Positions 18,150 to 27,585 of a stretch of DNA of 64,000 bases are shown piece after piece. Numbering within the stretch: position 1 is the stretch's first letter; each line of letters starts with the position of its first letter. The DNA comes from Methylorubrum aminovorans (GTDB lineage: Bacteria > Pseudomonadota > Alphaproteobacteria > Rhizobiales > Beijerinckiaceae): the NCBI RefSeq assembly GCF_022179725.1, contig NZ_BPRC01000011.1, positions 124,001 through 188,000 on the forward strand, written 5' to 3'. The position numbers and the translations under genes are program-made. Below the pieces are notes generated by a model. It was not told the DNA's origin and made no database searches. It was given only the letters and a program-made list of their open reading frames with translations.

Positions 18150-18180
18150 TGCCCGGCCGACCCGCCCCATCTTCCAGGCG

Positions 18181-18822
18181 ATGTCCGTCGTCTCCGAAAA
18201 AACCTTCGACGCCACCGTCGCCCGCCTGCGCGCCTGCCGGCTCTGCCGCGACGCGCCGCTCTCCGGCGCACCCCTGCCGCACGAGCCGCGCCCCGTGGTG
18301 CAGGGCTCGGCCACCGCGCGGCTGCTGATCGCGAGCCAAGCGCCGGGCAACCGGGCGCATCGCAGCGGCATCCCGTTCAGCGATCCGTCGGGCCGGCGCC
18401 TGCGGGCGTGGCTCGGGCTCGACGAGGCGGCCTTCTACGATCCCGCGCGGGTGGCGATCCTGCCGATGGGTGCCTGCTTCCCCGGCCTCGACGCCAAGGG
18501 TGGCGACCGGCCGCCGCGTCGCGAATGCGCGCCAACTTGGCGGGCCGACCTCCTCGCCGGTCTGCCGCAGCTCGATCTGATCCTGGTGATCGGCCAGTAT
18601 GCGCAAGCCTGGCACCTCGGGCCGCGACCCGGCGGCCTCACCGAAACGGTCGCCGGCTGGCGCGCCATCCTCGCGGCGTCCGCCCGGCCGCGGGTGCTGC
18701 CCCTGCCGCATCCCTCCTGGCGCAACAACGGCTGGCTCCGGACGAACCCATGGTTCGAGGCCGAGCTTCTGCCGGTGCTGCGCGCCGAGGTGGTACGGGT
18801 GATGGCGGATACGCTGGCGTGA
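18181..18822 (+). CDS. uracil-DNA glycosylase superfamily protein
   Basis: A 213-residue protein with LLIASQAPGNRAHRSG (the motif 1 region, with SQAPG in place of the family 4 GEAPG) followed by IPFSDPSGRRLRAWLG, and a second motif PLPHPSWRNNGW. The N-terminal CRLCRDAPL resembles the Fe-S cluster-associated start of family 4/5 enzymes, but a full four-Cys set is not evident. Base-excision repair activity is therefore plausible but not certain; many members of this sub-branch are uncharacterised. ATG 18181 is chosen; the frame upstream to 18115 contains the 20-bp repeat. Confidence 0.8.
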   Translation: MSVVSEKTFDATVARLRACRLCRDAPLSGAPLPHEPRPVVQGSATARLLIASQAPGNRAHRSGIPFSDPSGRRLRAWLGLDEAAFYDPARVAILPMGACFPGLDAKGGDRPPRRECAPTWRADLLAGLPQLDLILVIGQYAQAWHLGPRPGGLTETVAGWRAILAASARPRVLPLPHPSWRNNGWLRTNPWFEAELLPVLRAEVVRVMADTLA

Positions 18823-18872
18823 GGCGGCTCGCTCGCCGCTCGCGTGAACGGCGAGCCGCGGCAGGGCATCCG

Positions 18873-20717
18873 TCAGGCACCCGTCCTTGCTGAGGACGTG
18901 GATGGGGCGGGGTCGTCGGTCTCGGGAGAATCGGAAGCGGCCCTTCGGTCGTACCAGAGGGCGGCGGCCTCGCCGGCTAGCCGGCGCGCGGCCATGAGGT
19001 CGGCGATGTCGGCCTCCGTCGGCGCTGCCCCGAGAATCCGGTCGGGGGCATAGAAGGCGATCTCGGCCTCGGTGCTGGCGATCCCGGCGGCACGGCGGGT
19101 CGTCGCGATCAGCGCCGGGTCCCCCGATAGGACGGCGTCGAGATAGGCCCGGTTCGCCGTGAGCGCCGCACCGGCGAGCGCTGCCGTGGAGGCCGGCCGT
19201 TCGGGCCAGACGAGAACCGTCGCCGTGATCGCCGCGAAACTCCCGAGGATGTTGTCGAGCATGCGCGCCGACGCGATCCCGTGGCCGGGATTCAGCACGC
19301 CCATGGTCAGGACGAACAGCAGGGTGAGGAAGACGACGAACAGCGTGTAGTTCACCGAACGCACCGCGATCGTGGCGGCCGTCGCGGCCACGATGATGCC
19401 GATGAGCAGCGGGGACGAGGACACGAGTGTCAGCAGCATCTGCGCCAGGATGCCGCCGACCACGGAGCCGACCATGCGCTCGATGGCCCGGCTCCAGCTG
19501 ATCCGCCGCACCGGGGACAGGACCACGACCACGGCCATGGCAGCCCAGTACGGATAGCCGAGTGCGAACCAATGGGCGACGAGCGTGACGATGCCCACGC
19601 CGGTTCCGCTGCGGATCGCGGCCTGGAGGATGCGGCGGCTCGCATCGGCCGAGGCCTGTTCGCGGGCGAGCGCAGCCTCGGGTGAACGGTCGTTCGGGAC
19701 GGCCAACGCCGCCGCCATGGCCCGCATGGCTGCAGCCGCGGCGCCGCGCCGCCCGGCGACGCGCTGCCTCAGCGCCTCCGCCTGGCGCGCGACCTCGGCG
19801 GCTTCGGTGGCCTCGGACCCCCGGCTCGTCAGGGTGCCGCCGCTCGCGCGCAGCAGCGGCGGTATCGCCTCCAGCATGGCCTTCGTCTCCCGATCGAGCC
19901 GCGGATGCAGGTGCTCCAGCGCCAGGAGCGCGTGGAAGACTTCGTCTGCGGCGAGCAGCGCCTTGCGCAGCCTGACCGCGCCGACCGCGTCGTCCCCCTG
20001 GATCCGGGCCAAGCGCAGGTGAGCGCGTTCGAGGGCGCCGCGAACGGCTCTGCGGTGCTGGGTCTGCCCGATATGCGGCTTGTCCGCGCGCCGATGCACG
20101 AGATCCGAGGCCATGTCGTGGAGCCGTGCATAGACGGCCGTGACGGCCTGGCGCGTCGGCAGCCAGCGATCGGTCCGCCAGACCAGGATCCCGATCACGA
20201 ACGCCCAGGCGCTGCCGCACAGGAACGCGCCGGCCAGCACGGCGGCCTCGACGGCCGGTCTCGGATAGCCGACCGCCACGACCGCCACGACACCGAGCAA
20301 CGTGGCCACGAGGGACGAGGCGTTCCACCGGATCGGCAGGAGCGCGGTCATGACGACGAGGACAGGTCCCGCGGCGAGGGCCGCCTCCGGACTCAACCCG
20401 GCCAGCCACGAGGCCACGAAGGTCGTGAGCGTGCCGAGCAGCACGAAACCCGCCAGCAGCGCGCGCCGGGTCCGCTCGGGGCCCCCGGTGTCGGCGAGAC
20501 ATGTCCAGAAGGCCGCGAAGATGATCCAGCCGAACCCTCGTTCCCCCGTGGCGGCGATCAGCACGAGAGGAACGGCGATGATGAATGCCGCGCGCGCGCC
20601 TTCGGCCGGATCGAAGTATTCCGGCATCAGCCCGACGGCCCGGAGCTCCAGCCAACGCGCGAACCGTCGCAGCCGCGTGATGACATCGACGCCTCGACGC
20701 CCTTCGTTCGCGAACAT
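18873..20717 (-). CDS. FUSC family (aromatic acid exporter-like) membrane protein
   Basis: A 614-residue integral membrane protein with two hydrophobic blocks, each of about five to six helices, at about residues 33-190 and 390-530. A long cytoplasmic helical region between them begins near [18 protein letters not shown]. This is the FUSC/YccS-AaeB architecture. [20 protein letters not shown] is the characteristic signature of the second module. Members export aromatic acids, fusaric acid or polyamine-like solutes; the substrate here is unknown. The start is placed at ATG 20717; the frame extends to 20972 through unlikely Arg-rich sequence. Divergent from pyrF. Confidence 0.87.
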   Translation of the reverse strand: MFANEGRRGVDVITRLRRFARWLELRAVGLMPEYFDPAEGARAAFIIAVPLVLIAATGERGFGWIIFAAFWTCLADTGGPERTRRALLAGFVLLGTLTTFVASWLAGLSPEAALAAGPVLVVMTALLPIRWNASSLVATLLGVVAVVAVGYPRPAVEAAVLAGAFLCGSAWAFVIGILVWRTDRWLPTRQAVTAVYARLHDMASDLVHRRADKPHIGQTQHRRAVRGALERAHLRLARIQGDDAVGAVRLRKALLAADEVFHALLALEHLHPRLDRETKAMLEAIPPLLRASGGTLTSRGSEATEAAEVARQAEALRQRVAGRRGAAAAAMRAMAAALAVPNDRSPEAALAREQASADASRRILQAAIRSGTGVGIVTLVAHWFALGYPYWAAMAVVVVLSPVRRISWSRAIERMVGSVVGGILAQMLLTLVSSSPLLIGIIVAATAATIAVRSVNYTLFVVFLTLLFVLTMGVLNPGHGIASARMLDNILGSFAAITATVLVWPERPASTAALAGAALTANRAYLDAVLSGDPALIATTRRAAGIASTEAEIAFYAPDRILGAAPTEADIADLMAARRLAGEAAALWYDRRAASDSPETDDPAPSTSSARTGA

Positions 20718-20998
20718 CACTCGCCATTCGTTCGAGCGCGTCCGCCCCGGCTGCAGCCGGGAGCAGACCAGCGCCGGGGCGGGGGAGCACCCGACGGCCC
20801 GCCGTCTCTGCCGCGGCGGCGGGCGCGGAATCAACGGTTCCCGCGACAATCCGGATCGACTGTCTCGCCCCCGTCGGACGATCGACCGGCCGACATCGCC
20901 CTCGCCGCGTCGCCGCCATTCCGTCATTGACAGGCAGCCCCCGCAGGGGGATCGCTGCCGCGCCCAAGCCACCGACGCGTGTCACCGACGAGAGCCCG

Positions 20999-21697
20999 AT
21001 GCCGGAGAGTGCCGACCCCCGCGACCGCCTGATCGTCGCCCTCGACCTGCCCGACGTGGCGGCGGCCGAGCGGCTGGTCGCGCGCATCGGCGACGCCGCG
21101 ACCTTCTACAAGATCGGCTATCGGCTGGCTTACGCGGGCGGGCTCGATTTCGCCGCGCGGCTGGCGCGCGCGGGCAAGAAGACCTTCCTCGATCTCAAGC
21201 TCCACGACATCGGCAACACCGTCGAGGAGGGGGTGCGCTCGGCCTCCGCGCTCGGCGCGACCTTCCTGACGGTGCATGCCTATCCGCAGACCATGCGCGC
21301 GGCCGTGCGCGGTCGGACGTCGGGGCTGAAGATCCTCGCGGTCACCGTGCTGACCTCCTACGACGATGCGGATGCGGCGGAGGCCGGCTACGCGCTCCCC
21401 GTCGCCGAACTCGTCGCGCGCCGCGCCGAGCAGGCGGCCGAGATCGGCATCGACGGCATTGTCTGCTCGGCGGCCGAGGCGGGGGCGGTGCGCGAGCGGA
21501 TCGGCCCGTCGCGGCTGATCGTGACGCCCGGCATCCGGCCCGCGGGCGCGGAGGCCGGCGACCAGAAGCGGGTGATGACACCGGGGCAGGCGCGGGCGGC
21601 GGGCATCGACCACGTGGTCGTCGGACGCCCGATCACCGGGGCCGACGACCCCCGCGCGGTCGCGCAGAGAATCGTTGCCGAGATGGAGGACGCTTAG
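20999..21697 (+). CDS. pyrF: orotidine 5'-phosphate decarboxylase
   Basis: PyrF carries out the last step of de novo UMP synthesis, decarboxylating OMP. The 232-residue length is normal. LIVALDLPD begins the barrel; [16 protein letters not shown] holds the catalytic Asp-Lys-Asp set; [20 protein letters not shown] and [12 protein letters not shown] are the phosphate-binding loops. ATG 20999 has GAGAG about 6 bases upstream; the upstream in-frame part to 20927 is non-conserved. The gene is followed after 2 bp by a DUF1330 gene, so the two are co-transcribed. Confidence 0.97.
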   Translation: MPESADPRDRLIVALDLPDVAAAERLVARIGDAATFYKIGYRLAYAGGLDFAARLARAGKKTFLDLKLHDIGNTVEEGVRSASALGATFLTVHAYPQTMRAAVRGRTSGLKILAVTVLTSYDDADAAEAGYALPVAELVARRAEQAAEIGIDGIVCSAAEAGAVRERIGPSRLIVTPGIRPAGAEAGDQKRVMTPGQARAAGIDHVVVGRPITGADDPRAVAQRIVAEMEDA

Positions 21698-21699
21698 AC

Positions 21700-22044
21700 A
21701 TGACCAAGGGCTACTGGATCGTGCGGGTCGATGTGAGCGACGCGGAGGCCTACAAGGCCTACGCGGCGGCCAACGGCGCCGCCTTCGCCCGCTTCGGCGG
21801 CCGCTTCCTCGTGCGCGGCGGCGCCTTCGAGGCGGTGGCGGGACAGGCGCGGGCGCGCAACGTCATCGTCGAGTTTCCGAGCTACGACGACGCGCTGGCC
21901 TGCTGGAACTCCGACCTCTACCAATCGGCCCGCGCCCTGCAGAAGGGCGGCGCCGAGGCCGACATCCTGGTGATCGAGGGCTATGACGGCCCGCAGCCCG
22001 TCGTCTCCGAGCCGGCCCCGACGCCGGGCACCGCCTCTGAATAA
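21700..22044 (+). CDS. DUF1330 family protein
   Basis: A 114-residue protein with a ferredoxin-like (dimeric alpha-beta barrel) DUF1330 domain: KGYWIVRVDVSDAEAYKAY at the start, GGRFLVRGGAFEAVAG in the middle, and IVEFPSYDDALACWNSDLYQ near the end. The C-terminal about 15 residues (Pro/Ala/Thr) are an unstructured tail. Function is unknown; the family is common beside small metabolic genes. ATGGAGG overlapping the end of pyrF provides the ribosome site. A hairpin repeat starts 4 bp after the stop and may end the transcript. Confidence 0.9.
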   Translation: MTKGYWIVRVDVSDAEAYKAYAAANGAAFARFGGRFLVRGGAFEAVAGQARARNVIVEFPSYDDALACWNSDLYQSARALQKGGAEADILVIEGYDGPQPVVSEPAPTPGTASE

Positions 22045-22047
22045 GCG

Positions 22048-22120
22048 TGCCTCGTGAAACTCCCGGACACCGGCCGTTCTCGCTTTGACGAGGACAGCGC
22101 AGCGGGCGTTTCGTGAGACA
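22048..22120. repeat. dispersed double-hairpin element, copy 1
   Basis: The outer stem pairs CTCGTGAAACTCCCG (22051-22065) with CGGGCGTTTCGTGAG (22103-22117). An inner hairpin pairs GTTCTCG with CGAGGAC around CTTTGA. It begins 4 bp after the DUF1330 stop. The same core, with different but still pairing stem bases, is at 35662-35736. Probably a REP-like element or 3'-end RNA structure. Confidence 0.75.
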
Positions 22121-22183
22121 TACGAAGCGGGTCTCGAGAAGCGGGTCTCGACGAGGTTCCTGCAGCTCTCCCGGCCGGCCGCC

Positions 22184-22810
22184 TCAGCGGCCCGCCGCCC
22201 GCAGGGCGCCGAGCAGGAAGGCGATCATCACCGGCAGCGGCGGCTCGATCGTGTTGGGCTGCCGGCCGACCAGCATCGGATGGCAGTAGCGGGTGACCCC
22301 GGCCTGAAGGCAGGCTGCCGCGCTCTTCGGGTCGGCGACGGTGAAGGCACCCTCGCGCATCCCGTCGGCCACCACCCGCGCGAGCACGGCGCCGATGCGG
22401 TCGACATGGGCCTGGCACACCCCCCAGCTCTCGCTCATCGCCGCCTCGACCATCTCGTGGACGCGCGGATGCGCCTCGAAGCGGCGGCGGCAATCGTCGT
22501 GGAGCGCGGTGATGATCCGGCTGAGCCGCTCCGGCGCATCGAGGTTCGGCGCGTCGGCGATCGTGGCGATCATTGCCTCGATCTCGCCGGTCAGTTGCTC
22601 GACCACCGCCTCGTTGATCGCCTTCTTCGACTCGAAGAACCGGTAGACGTTGGCCGGGCTCATCTTCAGCGTCCGGGCGATGTCGGCGACCGTGGTCTTC
22701 TGATAGCCGATCTCCTGGAACGAGCGGGCCGCCGTCTCCACGATCCGCTCGCGCGTCGTCGGGGTGGCATCTTCGACAGGAGGAAGGATCTGGGCCGTGG
22801 CGGCGGACAT
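22184..22810 (-). CDS. TetR/AcrR family transcriptional regulator
   Basis: A 208-residue regulator. Residues about 18-65 form the TetR N-terminal helix-turn-helix: RERIVETAARSFQEIGYQKT, then VADIARTLKMSPANVYRFFE and SKKAINEAV. The C-terminal ligand-binding part includes WGVCQAHVDRIGAVLARVV. It is transcribed divergently from the SDR gene (236 bp between starts), so that gene is the most likely target by position. The ligand is unknown. Confidence 0.93.
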   Translation of the reverse strand: MSAATAQILPPVEDATPTTRERIVETAARSFQEIGYQKTTVADIARTLKMSPANVYRFFESKKAINEAVVEQLTGEIEAMIATIADAPNLDAPERLSRIITALHDDCRRRFEAHPRVHEMVEAAMSESWGVCQAHVDRIGAVLARVVADGMREGAFTVADPKSAAACLQAGVTRYCHPMLVGRQPNTIEPPLPVMIAFLLGALRAAGR

Positions 22811-23046
22811 TGTTGTTCGTACCTAAGCTTCGACACCGGCCGCGTCAAAGCGGATTGATGCGAACGGTTGGCTTCACAAAGCACCAGAGGGGCAGGCTGT
22901 TCCAACGCCTCCGCTTGCGTCCCGGAACCGGGTCGCTCCGGCCGTGATTGCCCTGGAATCACCGCTTCCGAAAGCGCGTGCCGGCCATGCACGGTGCATC
23001 GTCGCAACCATCGGAGAGCGGCAGTTTTCCGCGGATGGAACGTCTC

Positions 23047-23832
23047 ATGAAGCTCGAAGGCAAGCGGGCCCTGATCACCGGCGCCGATTCCGGGATCGGC
23101 CGGGCGACGGCGATCCTGTTCGCGCAGGAAGGCGCGGATGTCGCGATCACCTACAACACCGATGCGGCGGGCATCGCCGAGACCGCATCCCATGTTGAGG
23201 CCGCCGGCCGAAGGGCGCTCGTCATCCGGAACGATGTCGGCGATCCGGCCTCGGTCGCCGCGACCTTCGACACGGCCGCACGCGATCTCGGAACGCTCGA
23301 CATCCTGGTCAACAATGCCGGGCAGGCGATGGGCGGTATGGAGGTCGCCGAGATGGACGACGCGGTGCTGGAGCGCATCCTGCGCGTCAACCTGATGGGG
23401 CCGCTGTTCTGCGCCCGCGCCTTCATCCGCATGCGCCGCGCGGCGGCCGGGAACGGCAAGCCCGCCGGCGGCAAGATCGTGATCGTCTCCTCGGTCGCCC
23501 AGCACCTGCCGACCCCGGGCAGTGCACCCTACGGCATGTCGAAGGCAGGCGTCGGCTCGCTCTGCCGCAGCCTGTCCCGGGAGCTCGCCGAGGACCGGAT
23601 CAACGTCAACGCCATCGCCCCCGGCCTGATCGAGACGCCGATGACCGCCGACCGCTTCGAGCACACGGAGACGCTCGAACAATCGCTCGACCGGATCCCG
23701 TGGCACCGCGCCGGGCAGCCGGACGAAATCGCCCGCGCCGCGCTCTACTTGGCTTGTGCGGATTCGGATTACGTGACGGGGCACACCCTCGTGGTCGATG
23801 GCGGATTGACGATGCAATGGGGCGGCGCCTGA
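23047..23832 (+). CDS. SDR family oxidoreductase (glucose 1-dehydrogenase-like)
   Basis: A 261-residue classical short-chain dehydrogenase: cofactor motif TGADSGIG (TGxxxGIG), NNAG after LDILV, catalytic Ser in IVIVSSVAQH, catalytic YGMSK, and C-terminal YVTGHTLVVDGGLTMQWGGA. An Asn (NTD after TY) near the end of beta-2 suggests NADP preference, weakly. The substrate cannot be predicted. ATG 23047 is preferred (GGATGGAACG upstream); ATG 23035 would add four residues. Lies opposite a TetR regulator. Confidence 0.9.
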   Translation: MKLEGKRALITGADSGIGRATAILFAQEGADVAITYNTDAAGIAETASHVEAAGRRALVIRNDVGDPASVAATFDTAARDLGTLDILVNNAGQAMGGMEVAEMDDAVLERILRVNLMGPLFCARAFIRMRRAAAGNGKPAGGKIVIVSSVAQHLPTPGSAPYGMSKAGVGSLCRSLSRELAEDRINVNAIAPGLIETPMTADRFEHTETLEQSLDRIPWHRAGQPDEIARAALYLACADSDYVTGHTLVVDGGLTMQWGGA

Positions 23833-23991
23833 GAGGCGGCGCGCTCGTCATGTCGGAGAGGATGGCGTGTGGCCCTTGCGGCGTTCATTTCTTCGCAAGG
23901 TCACGGCACTGGCATTGGAAGCCGGGCCGCGCCAGCCTGCCGGCTTGCCCAGGCATCGTCGTGACGCCCGAGCACCGTGTGCCGGACTCGA

Positions 23992-24192
23992 CTACGAGCC
24001 GAACTGCGAGCCGAGCTGTTCCAGATACTCCGCGAGATCGAGGCCGCCGACGCGCCGGCCGTACTCGAAGCGCATGCCGCGCCGGATATCGACCTGGGTC
24101 GAGCGGGTGTTGAGCGTGAAGGGTCGGACGCAGACCCAGGCACCGTCGGTCCGGTGCTCGAAGAAGCCGAGGATGTCGTGAGGGGCGGCCAT
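23992..24192 (-). CDS. small conserved-looking protein of unknown function
   Basis: A 66-residue soluble protein beginning MAAPHDILGFFEHRTDGAWV and containing RPFTLNTRSTQVDIRRGMRF and LDLAEYLEQLGSQFGS. Composition is balanced, unlike the shadow frames around it, and GAGATGAACC precedes the ATG. No signal peptide or membrane segment. I do not recognise the family. It lies alone between the SDR gene and dut. Confidence 0.65.
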   Translation of the reverse strand: MAAPHDILGFFEHRTDGAWVCVRPFTLNTRSTQVDIRRGMRFEYGRRVGGLDLAEYLEQLGSQFGS

Positions 24193-24394
24193 GGTTCATC
24201 TCGCGGGTGGATGCGGAGAACCAACGGAAGCGGCGCAGAAGAGTTCAATCGTCCTGCGGCCCTTTCTCTCGATTTTCGCTCGGCGAAGCTTGTCTTGATA
24301 TCGCTCGAGGCTTCGAATGGCCAAGATTACTCTTCGGCAGACTTGTACTTCGGGGCTTAGCTAGGCCGTATTCGGGGTCCGAGCAGGTCCTGTC

Positions 24395-24889
24395 TCAGCG
24401 CCGACCGGTCGAGCCGAAGCCGCCCTGCCCGCGTCCGGACGGTGGCCCATCCGGCTCCGCCGCGCCCTCGCGGATCTCGAAGTCCGGCCGCAGGACGCGG
24501 GTGAAGACGAGCTGCGCGATGCGCTCGCCCGGCTCGATGAGGATCGCCGCCCGGCCGCCGGACGGGTTGCGGTTCCAGGCGGAGATCATCAGCGGCCCCT
24601 CGTAATCGGCGTCGATCACGCCCGTGCCGTTGCCGAGCACCAGCCCTTCCCGGTGCCCCAGGCCGGAGCGGGCAAAGACCAGCCCGCACCAGTCGGGATC
24701 GCCGATCCGCACCGACACGCCGGCCGGGATCAGCGCCGGCGGCGCCTGCGGTTCGAGGAGCAGCGGCGCGTCGAGGCAGGCATGCAGATCGAGCCCCGCG
24801 GCCGCCGCGCTGCCCCAGCGGGGGAAGCCCCATCCGGTCAACCGCGGATCGAGGAGGTGGAGGCCGACCTTCGGGAGGGAATCTGGCAA
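24395..24889 (-). CDS. dut: deoxyuridine 5'-triphosphate nucleotidohydrolase
   Basis: dUTPase hydrolyses dUTP to dUMP and PPi, keeping uracil out of DNA and feeding dTMP synthesis. The trimeric-dUTPase motifs are in order: AAAAGLDLHAC (1), ARSGLG (2), NGTGVIDADYEGPL (3), GERIAQLVF (4) and the C-terminal Gly-rich GQGGFGSTGRR (5). The 164-residue length is slightly above average because of a Pro/Leu-rich insert near residue 45. Divergent from the DUF429 gene, 103 bp apart. Confidence 0.96.
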   Translation of the reverse strand: MPDSLPKVGLHLLDPRLTGWGFPRWGSAAAAGLDLHACLDAPLLLEPQAPPALIPAGVSVRIGDPDWCGLVFARSGLGHREGLVLGNGTGVIDADYEGPLMISAWNRNPSGGRAAILIEPGERIAQLVFTRVLRPDFEIREGAAEPDGPPSGRGQGGFGSTGRR

Positions 24890-24992
24890 AGGGGTCTTCT
24901 CGACGTCTGGATGAGCGTGCGGGACGAGCTTTCCGCGAACCGGGCGGTCAGGGCAATCCTGGGCGGGGACGGATCAGGGGAGAGACGAGCGG

Positions 24993-25730
24993 ATGGCGCG
25001 CTGGGTGGCGGGGCTGGACGGGTGCCGCGGGGCCTGGGCAGGTGCCCTGATCGATCTCGACGATCCGGCGCGCTGGCGCTGCGCCCGTTTCCCGCGGGTG
25101 ATCGATCTGCTCGACGGGCCGGAGGCGCCGGTCTGCGCCGGCATCGATGTGCCGATCGGCCTGCCCGACCGGGTAAGCGGTGGCGGGCGCTCAGCCGATC
25201 GGGCGGCGCGGGCGTTCCTCGGGGCGGGGCGTTCCAGCGTCTTCCCGGTGCCACCCCGCGCGGCGGTCTATGCCCCGAGCTACGATGCGGCCAAGGCGCT
25301 GTCGCGGGCCGCATCCGAGCCGCCCTTCGCGCCCTCGATCCAGTGCTGGAACATCCTGCGCTACGTCCGCGAGGTCGATGACTTGCTCCGCGCGCAGCCG
25401 GATCTCGCGACGCGCCTGCACGAGGTGCATCCGGAGGTCGCCTTCTTCCGCCTCAACGGTGACAGGCGTCTCGCCGCGGGCAAGAAGGGCCCGGCCCGCC
25501 TCGAAGGGCTTTCCGCGCGCCGGACCTTGCTGATCGCCGCCGGGCTTCCCGAGGCGCTGGTCCGATCGCCACCGCCGACAGGCGTGGGGGCCGACGACCA
25601 TCTCGACGCCATGGCGGCTCTCGTCGTCGCCCGCGACATCTTTGCGGGCCGCGCCGAACCGCTTCCCAACGCGATCGAGCGCGACAGCTATGGTCTGCCG
25701 ATCGTGATCTGGGCGCCCGCAGCCCCGTGA
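24993..25730 (+). CDS. DUF429 domain protein (putative nuclease-fold)
   Basis: A 245-residue protein with the DUF429 pattern: WVAGLDGCRGAWAGALIDL at the N-terminus, CAGIDVPIGLPD, SSVFPVPPRAAVY, LHEVHPEVAFFRLNG and TGVGADDHLDAMAALVVAR. The ordered acidic residues (Asp in GLDG, GIDVP, ADDHLDA) resemble an RNase H-like fold, which is how the family is usually viewed; no activity is established. A Nudix gene follows 39 bp downstream, suggesting one transcript and perhaps nucleic acid or nucleotide housekeeping. Confidence 0.88.
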   Translation: MARWVAGLDGCRGAWAGALIDLDDPARWRCARFPRVIDLLDGPEAPVCAGIDVPIGLPDRVSGGGRSADRAARAFLGAGRSSVFPVPPRAAVYAPSYDAAKALSRAASEPPFAPSIQCWNILRYVREVDDLLRAQPDLATRLHEVHPEVAFFRLNGDRRLAAGKKGPARLEGLSARRTLLIAAGLPEALVRSPPPTGVGADDHLDAMAALVVARDIFAGRAEPLPNAIERDSYGLPIVIWAPAAP

Positions 25731-25769
25731 CCGCCCCGATCCGGCCCTGTGCCGTGAGGAGTTGAGCCC

Positions 25770-26318
25770 GTGACCGACCGCCCCGACGCGGACCTGCCCA
25801 CAGATCTGCCCGCAGACTTGCCGACACGCGATATCGCCCGCGCCCTGGTCTTCGACCCGGCGAACCGCCTGCTCCTGATCGAGTACGAGGCCGTTCGTCC
25901 CATCGACCCGGCCAGGCCCGAGGCCCGCGGCTTCTGGTTCATGCCCGGCGGCGGACTGGAGCCGGGCGAGAGCCACGAAGCCGCGTGCCGGCGCGAACTC
26001 TCGGAGGAGATCGGCGTCACGGAGGTGGAACTCGGGCCCTGCGTCGCCGTCTGCGACGGGCCGTTCCACCTGTTCCGCAAGCCGCGCTGGGCCCGCGAGC
26101 GCTACTTCGTGGTCCGGCTCGCGAGCGACGCCGTCGATACGAGTCGGCTGGCCGAGACCGAGGACAACCCCGTGCGCGGCACCCGCTGGTGGCCGCTCGC
26201 CGAACTCGCGGCCTCGGCCGAGCGCATCGAGCCCGCCGGACTGGCCGAATTGGCGCAACGAATCGCCTCCGGCGACGTTCCGGACCAGCCCGTCCGCCTC
26301 GACTGGCAGAACGCCTGA
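25770..26318 (+). CDS. Nudix hydrolase
   Basis: A 182-residue protein. The Nudix box fits GX5EX7REUXEEXGU: GLEPGESHEAACR followed by RELSEEIGV, with the metal-binding Glu residues intact. An N-terminal Asp/Pro-rich segment (residues 1-20) is probably disordered. GTG 25770 is the start, with GAGGAG 8 bases upstream. Nudix enzymes cleave nucleoside-diphosphate-linked compounds; the substrate here is open. Located 39 bp after the DUF429 gene. Confidence 0.92.
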   Translation: MTDRPDADLPTDLPADLPTRDIARALVFDPANRLLLIEYEAVRPIDPARPEARGFWFMPGGGLEPGESHEAACRRELSEEIGVTEVELGPCVAVCDGPFHLFRKPRWARERYFVVRLASDAVDTSRLAETEDNPVRGTRWWPLAELAASAERIEPAGLAELAQRIASGDVPDQPVRLDWQNA

Positions 26319-26555
26319 CCCTCTCACGCGAGAGGCCCGCCACCATCCGCGGCGAGGCCTGCTGACGCGTGCAGGTCCGGCGCCTGACGCGTCGCTGGCA
26401 GGATCGTGTTCGATCCGGCCCTTTCGGGCGCGCCATGAAATTACGCCCGCTACTCAGGATGTGCGCAAGCGCATCTGCCGGAGGGGATGGATTTCGAGCG
26501 TCAGATCGTTTGGTTAGCGCGTCCCACGACAGCAAGGATGAAAGGATAACCGACC

Positions 26556-27242
26556 ATGTTCCCGCAGGTTCTGACCGATGGCTATCGCAGCTTTCTCGGC
26601 GAGCGGCTCCCCAGCGAGCGGCGCAAGTACGAGACGCTCGGCAAGGAAGGCCAGGAGCCTGAAGTGCTGCTGATCGGCTGCTGCGACAGCCGCGTCGCCC
26701 CGGAGGTGATCTTCGACACGGGGCCGGGCCAGATCTTCACGATCCGCAACGTGGCCAACATCGTGCCGCCCGCCGAACACGACACCGCCTATCACGGCAC
26801 CTCCTCGGCGATCGAGTTCGCGGTCCAGGCCCTGAAGGTGAAGCACATTGTCGTGCTCGGCCACGCCACCTGCGGCGGCATCAAGGCCGCGGGGCTCGGC
26901 GCCGACCCGCTCTCGTCGGGCAACTACATCGGCCGTTGGGTCTCGCTGGTCGAGCCGGCGAAGAAGAAGCTCGATGAGGCCGGCGACACCCCGGACAAGG
27001 AAGGCTTCCTCACCCGCCTCGAATACGCGATGGTCGCCCAGAGCCTCGAGAACCTGATGACCTTCGACTTCATCCGCGAGGCCGTCGAGGCCGGCCGGCT
27101 GCACCTGCACGGCGCGCATTTCGGCATCGTCACCGGCGAGCTGCGTATCCGCGACCCGAAGACCGGCGAGTTCCAGTCGGTGGTCGAGCGCGATGGTCAG
27201 ACGCTCTCCGCCTCCGCCCTGATCGGCTGCACCCAGGCGTAG
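26556..27242 (+). CDS. beta-class carbonic anhydrase
   Basis: A 228-residue beta-carbonic anhydrase interconverting CO2 and bicarbonate. Zinc ligands are Cys42 of CxDxR (CCDSR, with Asp44/Arg46 the catalytic dyad) and His103/Cys106 in GHATCGG. FTIRNVANIVPP is the family core. AAGGATAACC precedes the ATG. No signal peptide, so cytoplasmic. A strong intrinsic terminator follows 40 bp after the stop. The role is probably bicarbonate supply for carboxylases (inference). Confidence 0.95.
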   Translation: MFPQVLTDGYRSFLGERLPSERRKYETLGKEGQEPEVLLIGCCDSRVAPEVIFDTGPGQIFTIRNVANIVPPAEHDTAYHGTSSAIEFAVQALKVKHIVVLGHATCGGIKAAGLGADPLSSGNYIGRWVSLVEPAKKKLDEAGDTPDKEGFLTRLEYAMVAQSLENLMTFDFIREAVEAGRLHLHGAHFGIVTGELRIRDPKTGEFQSVVERDGQTLSASALIGCTQA

Positions 27243-27281
27243 GACGCCTCGCGGCCGCTCCAACGCCTCCGACACGTCTGC

Positions 27282-27311
27282 GGCGCCTCCGATCTCGGAG
27301 GCGCCGTTTTC
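27282..27311 (+). terminator. intrinsic terminator after carbonic anhydrase gene
   Basis: GGCGCCTCCGA (27282-27292) and TCGGAGGCGCC (27295-27305) form a perfect 11-bp stem with a two-base centre, followed by GTTTTCGT. Confidence 0.85.
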
Positions 27312-27386
27312 GTGTTCGTACGCCGCGATAGGCGAGCGGCGCTTGCGGCTCGTCCATCAGACCCGCGCAGACCCGCGCACGAAAAG

Positions 27387-27414
27387 AGGCGGCGGACTCT
27401 CCGGTCCGCCGCCT
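27387..27414 (-). terminator. hairpin terminator, leftward
   Basis: AGGCGGCGGA (27387-27396) pairs with TCCGCCGCCT (27405-27414) over an 8-base loop. Read leftward it is followed by CTTTTC, fitting termination of transcripts coming from the DUF4142 gene. Read rightward there is only TTCAAT. Confidence 0.65.
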
Positions 27415-27429
27415 TCAATCCCTGTCATA

Positions 27430-27504
27430 CCAAATCCGGTTGGTCCCTTCGGGATGGCGGATTTGGCTTTCGGCGTGATCCCATCGCGCCCGCGCGATGG
27501 GATC
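27430..27504. repeat. paired palindromes between carbonic anhydrase and DUF4142
   Basis: Two inverted repeats in tandem. CCAAATCCG (27430-27438) pairs with CGGATTTGG (27458-27466) around a TTCG-containing inner hairpin. GATCCCATCGCGC (27477-27489) pairs with GCGCGATGGGATC (27492-27504), a perfect 28-bp palindrome with two central bases. This looks like a dispersed genomic repeat rather than a terminator, since T-runs are absent. Confidence 0.8.
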
Positions 27505-27585
27505 TCCTCAAGCGCCGCGCGGGCTTGCTGATCCGATCCCCGCTTTGATGACGCGGAGACCGTATCAGAGCGCAGGACCGTCGCC

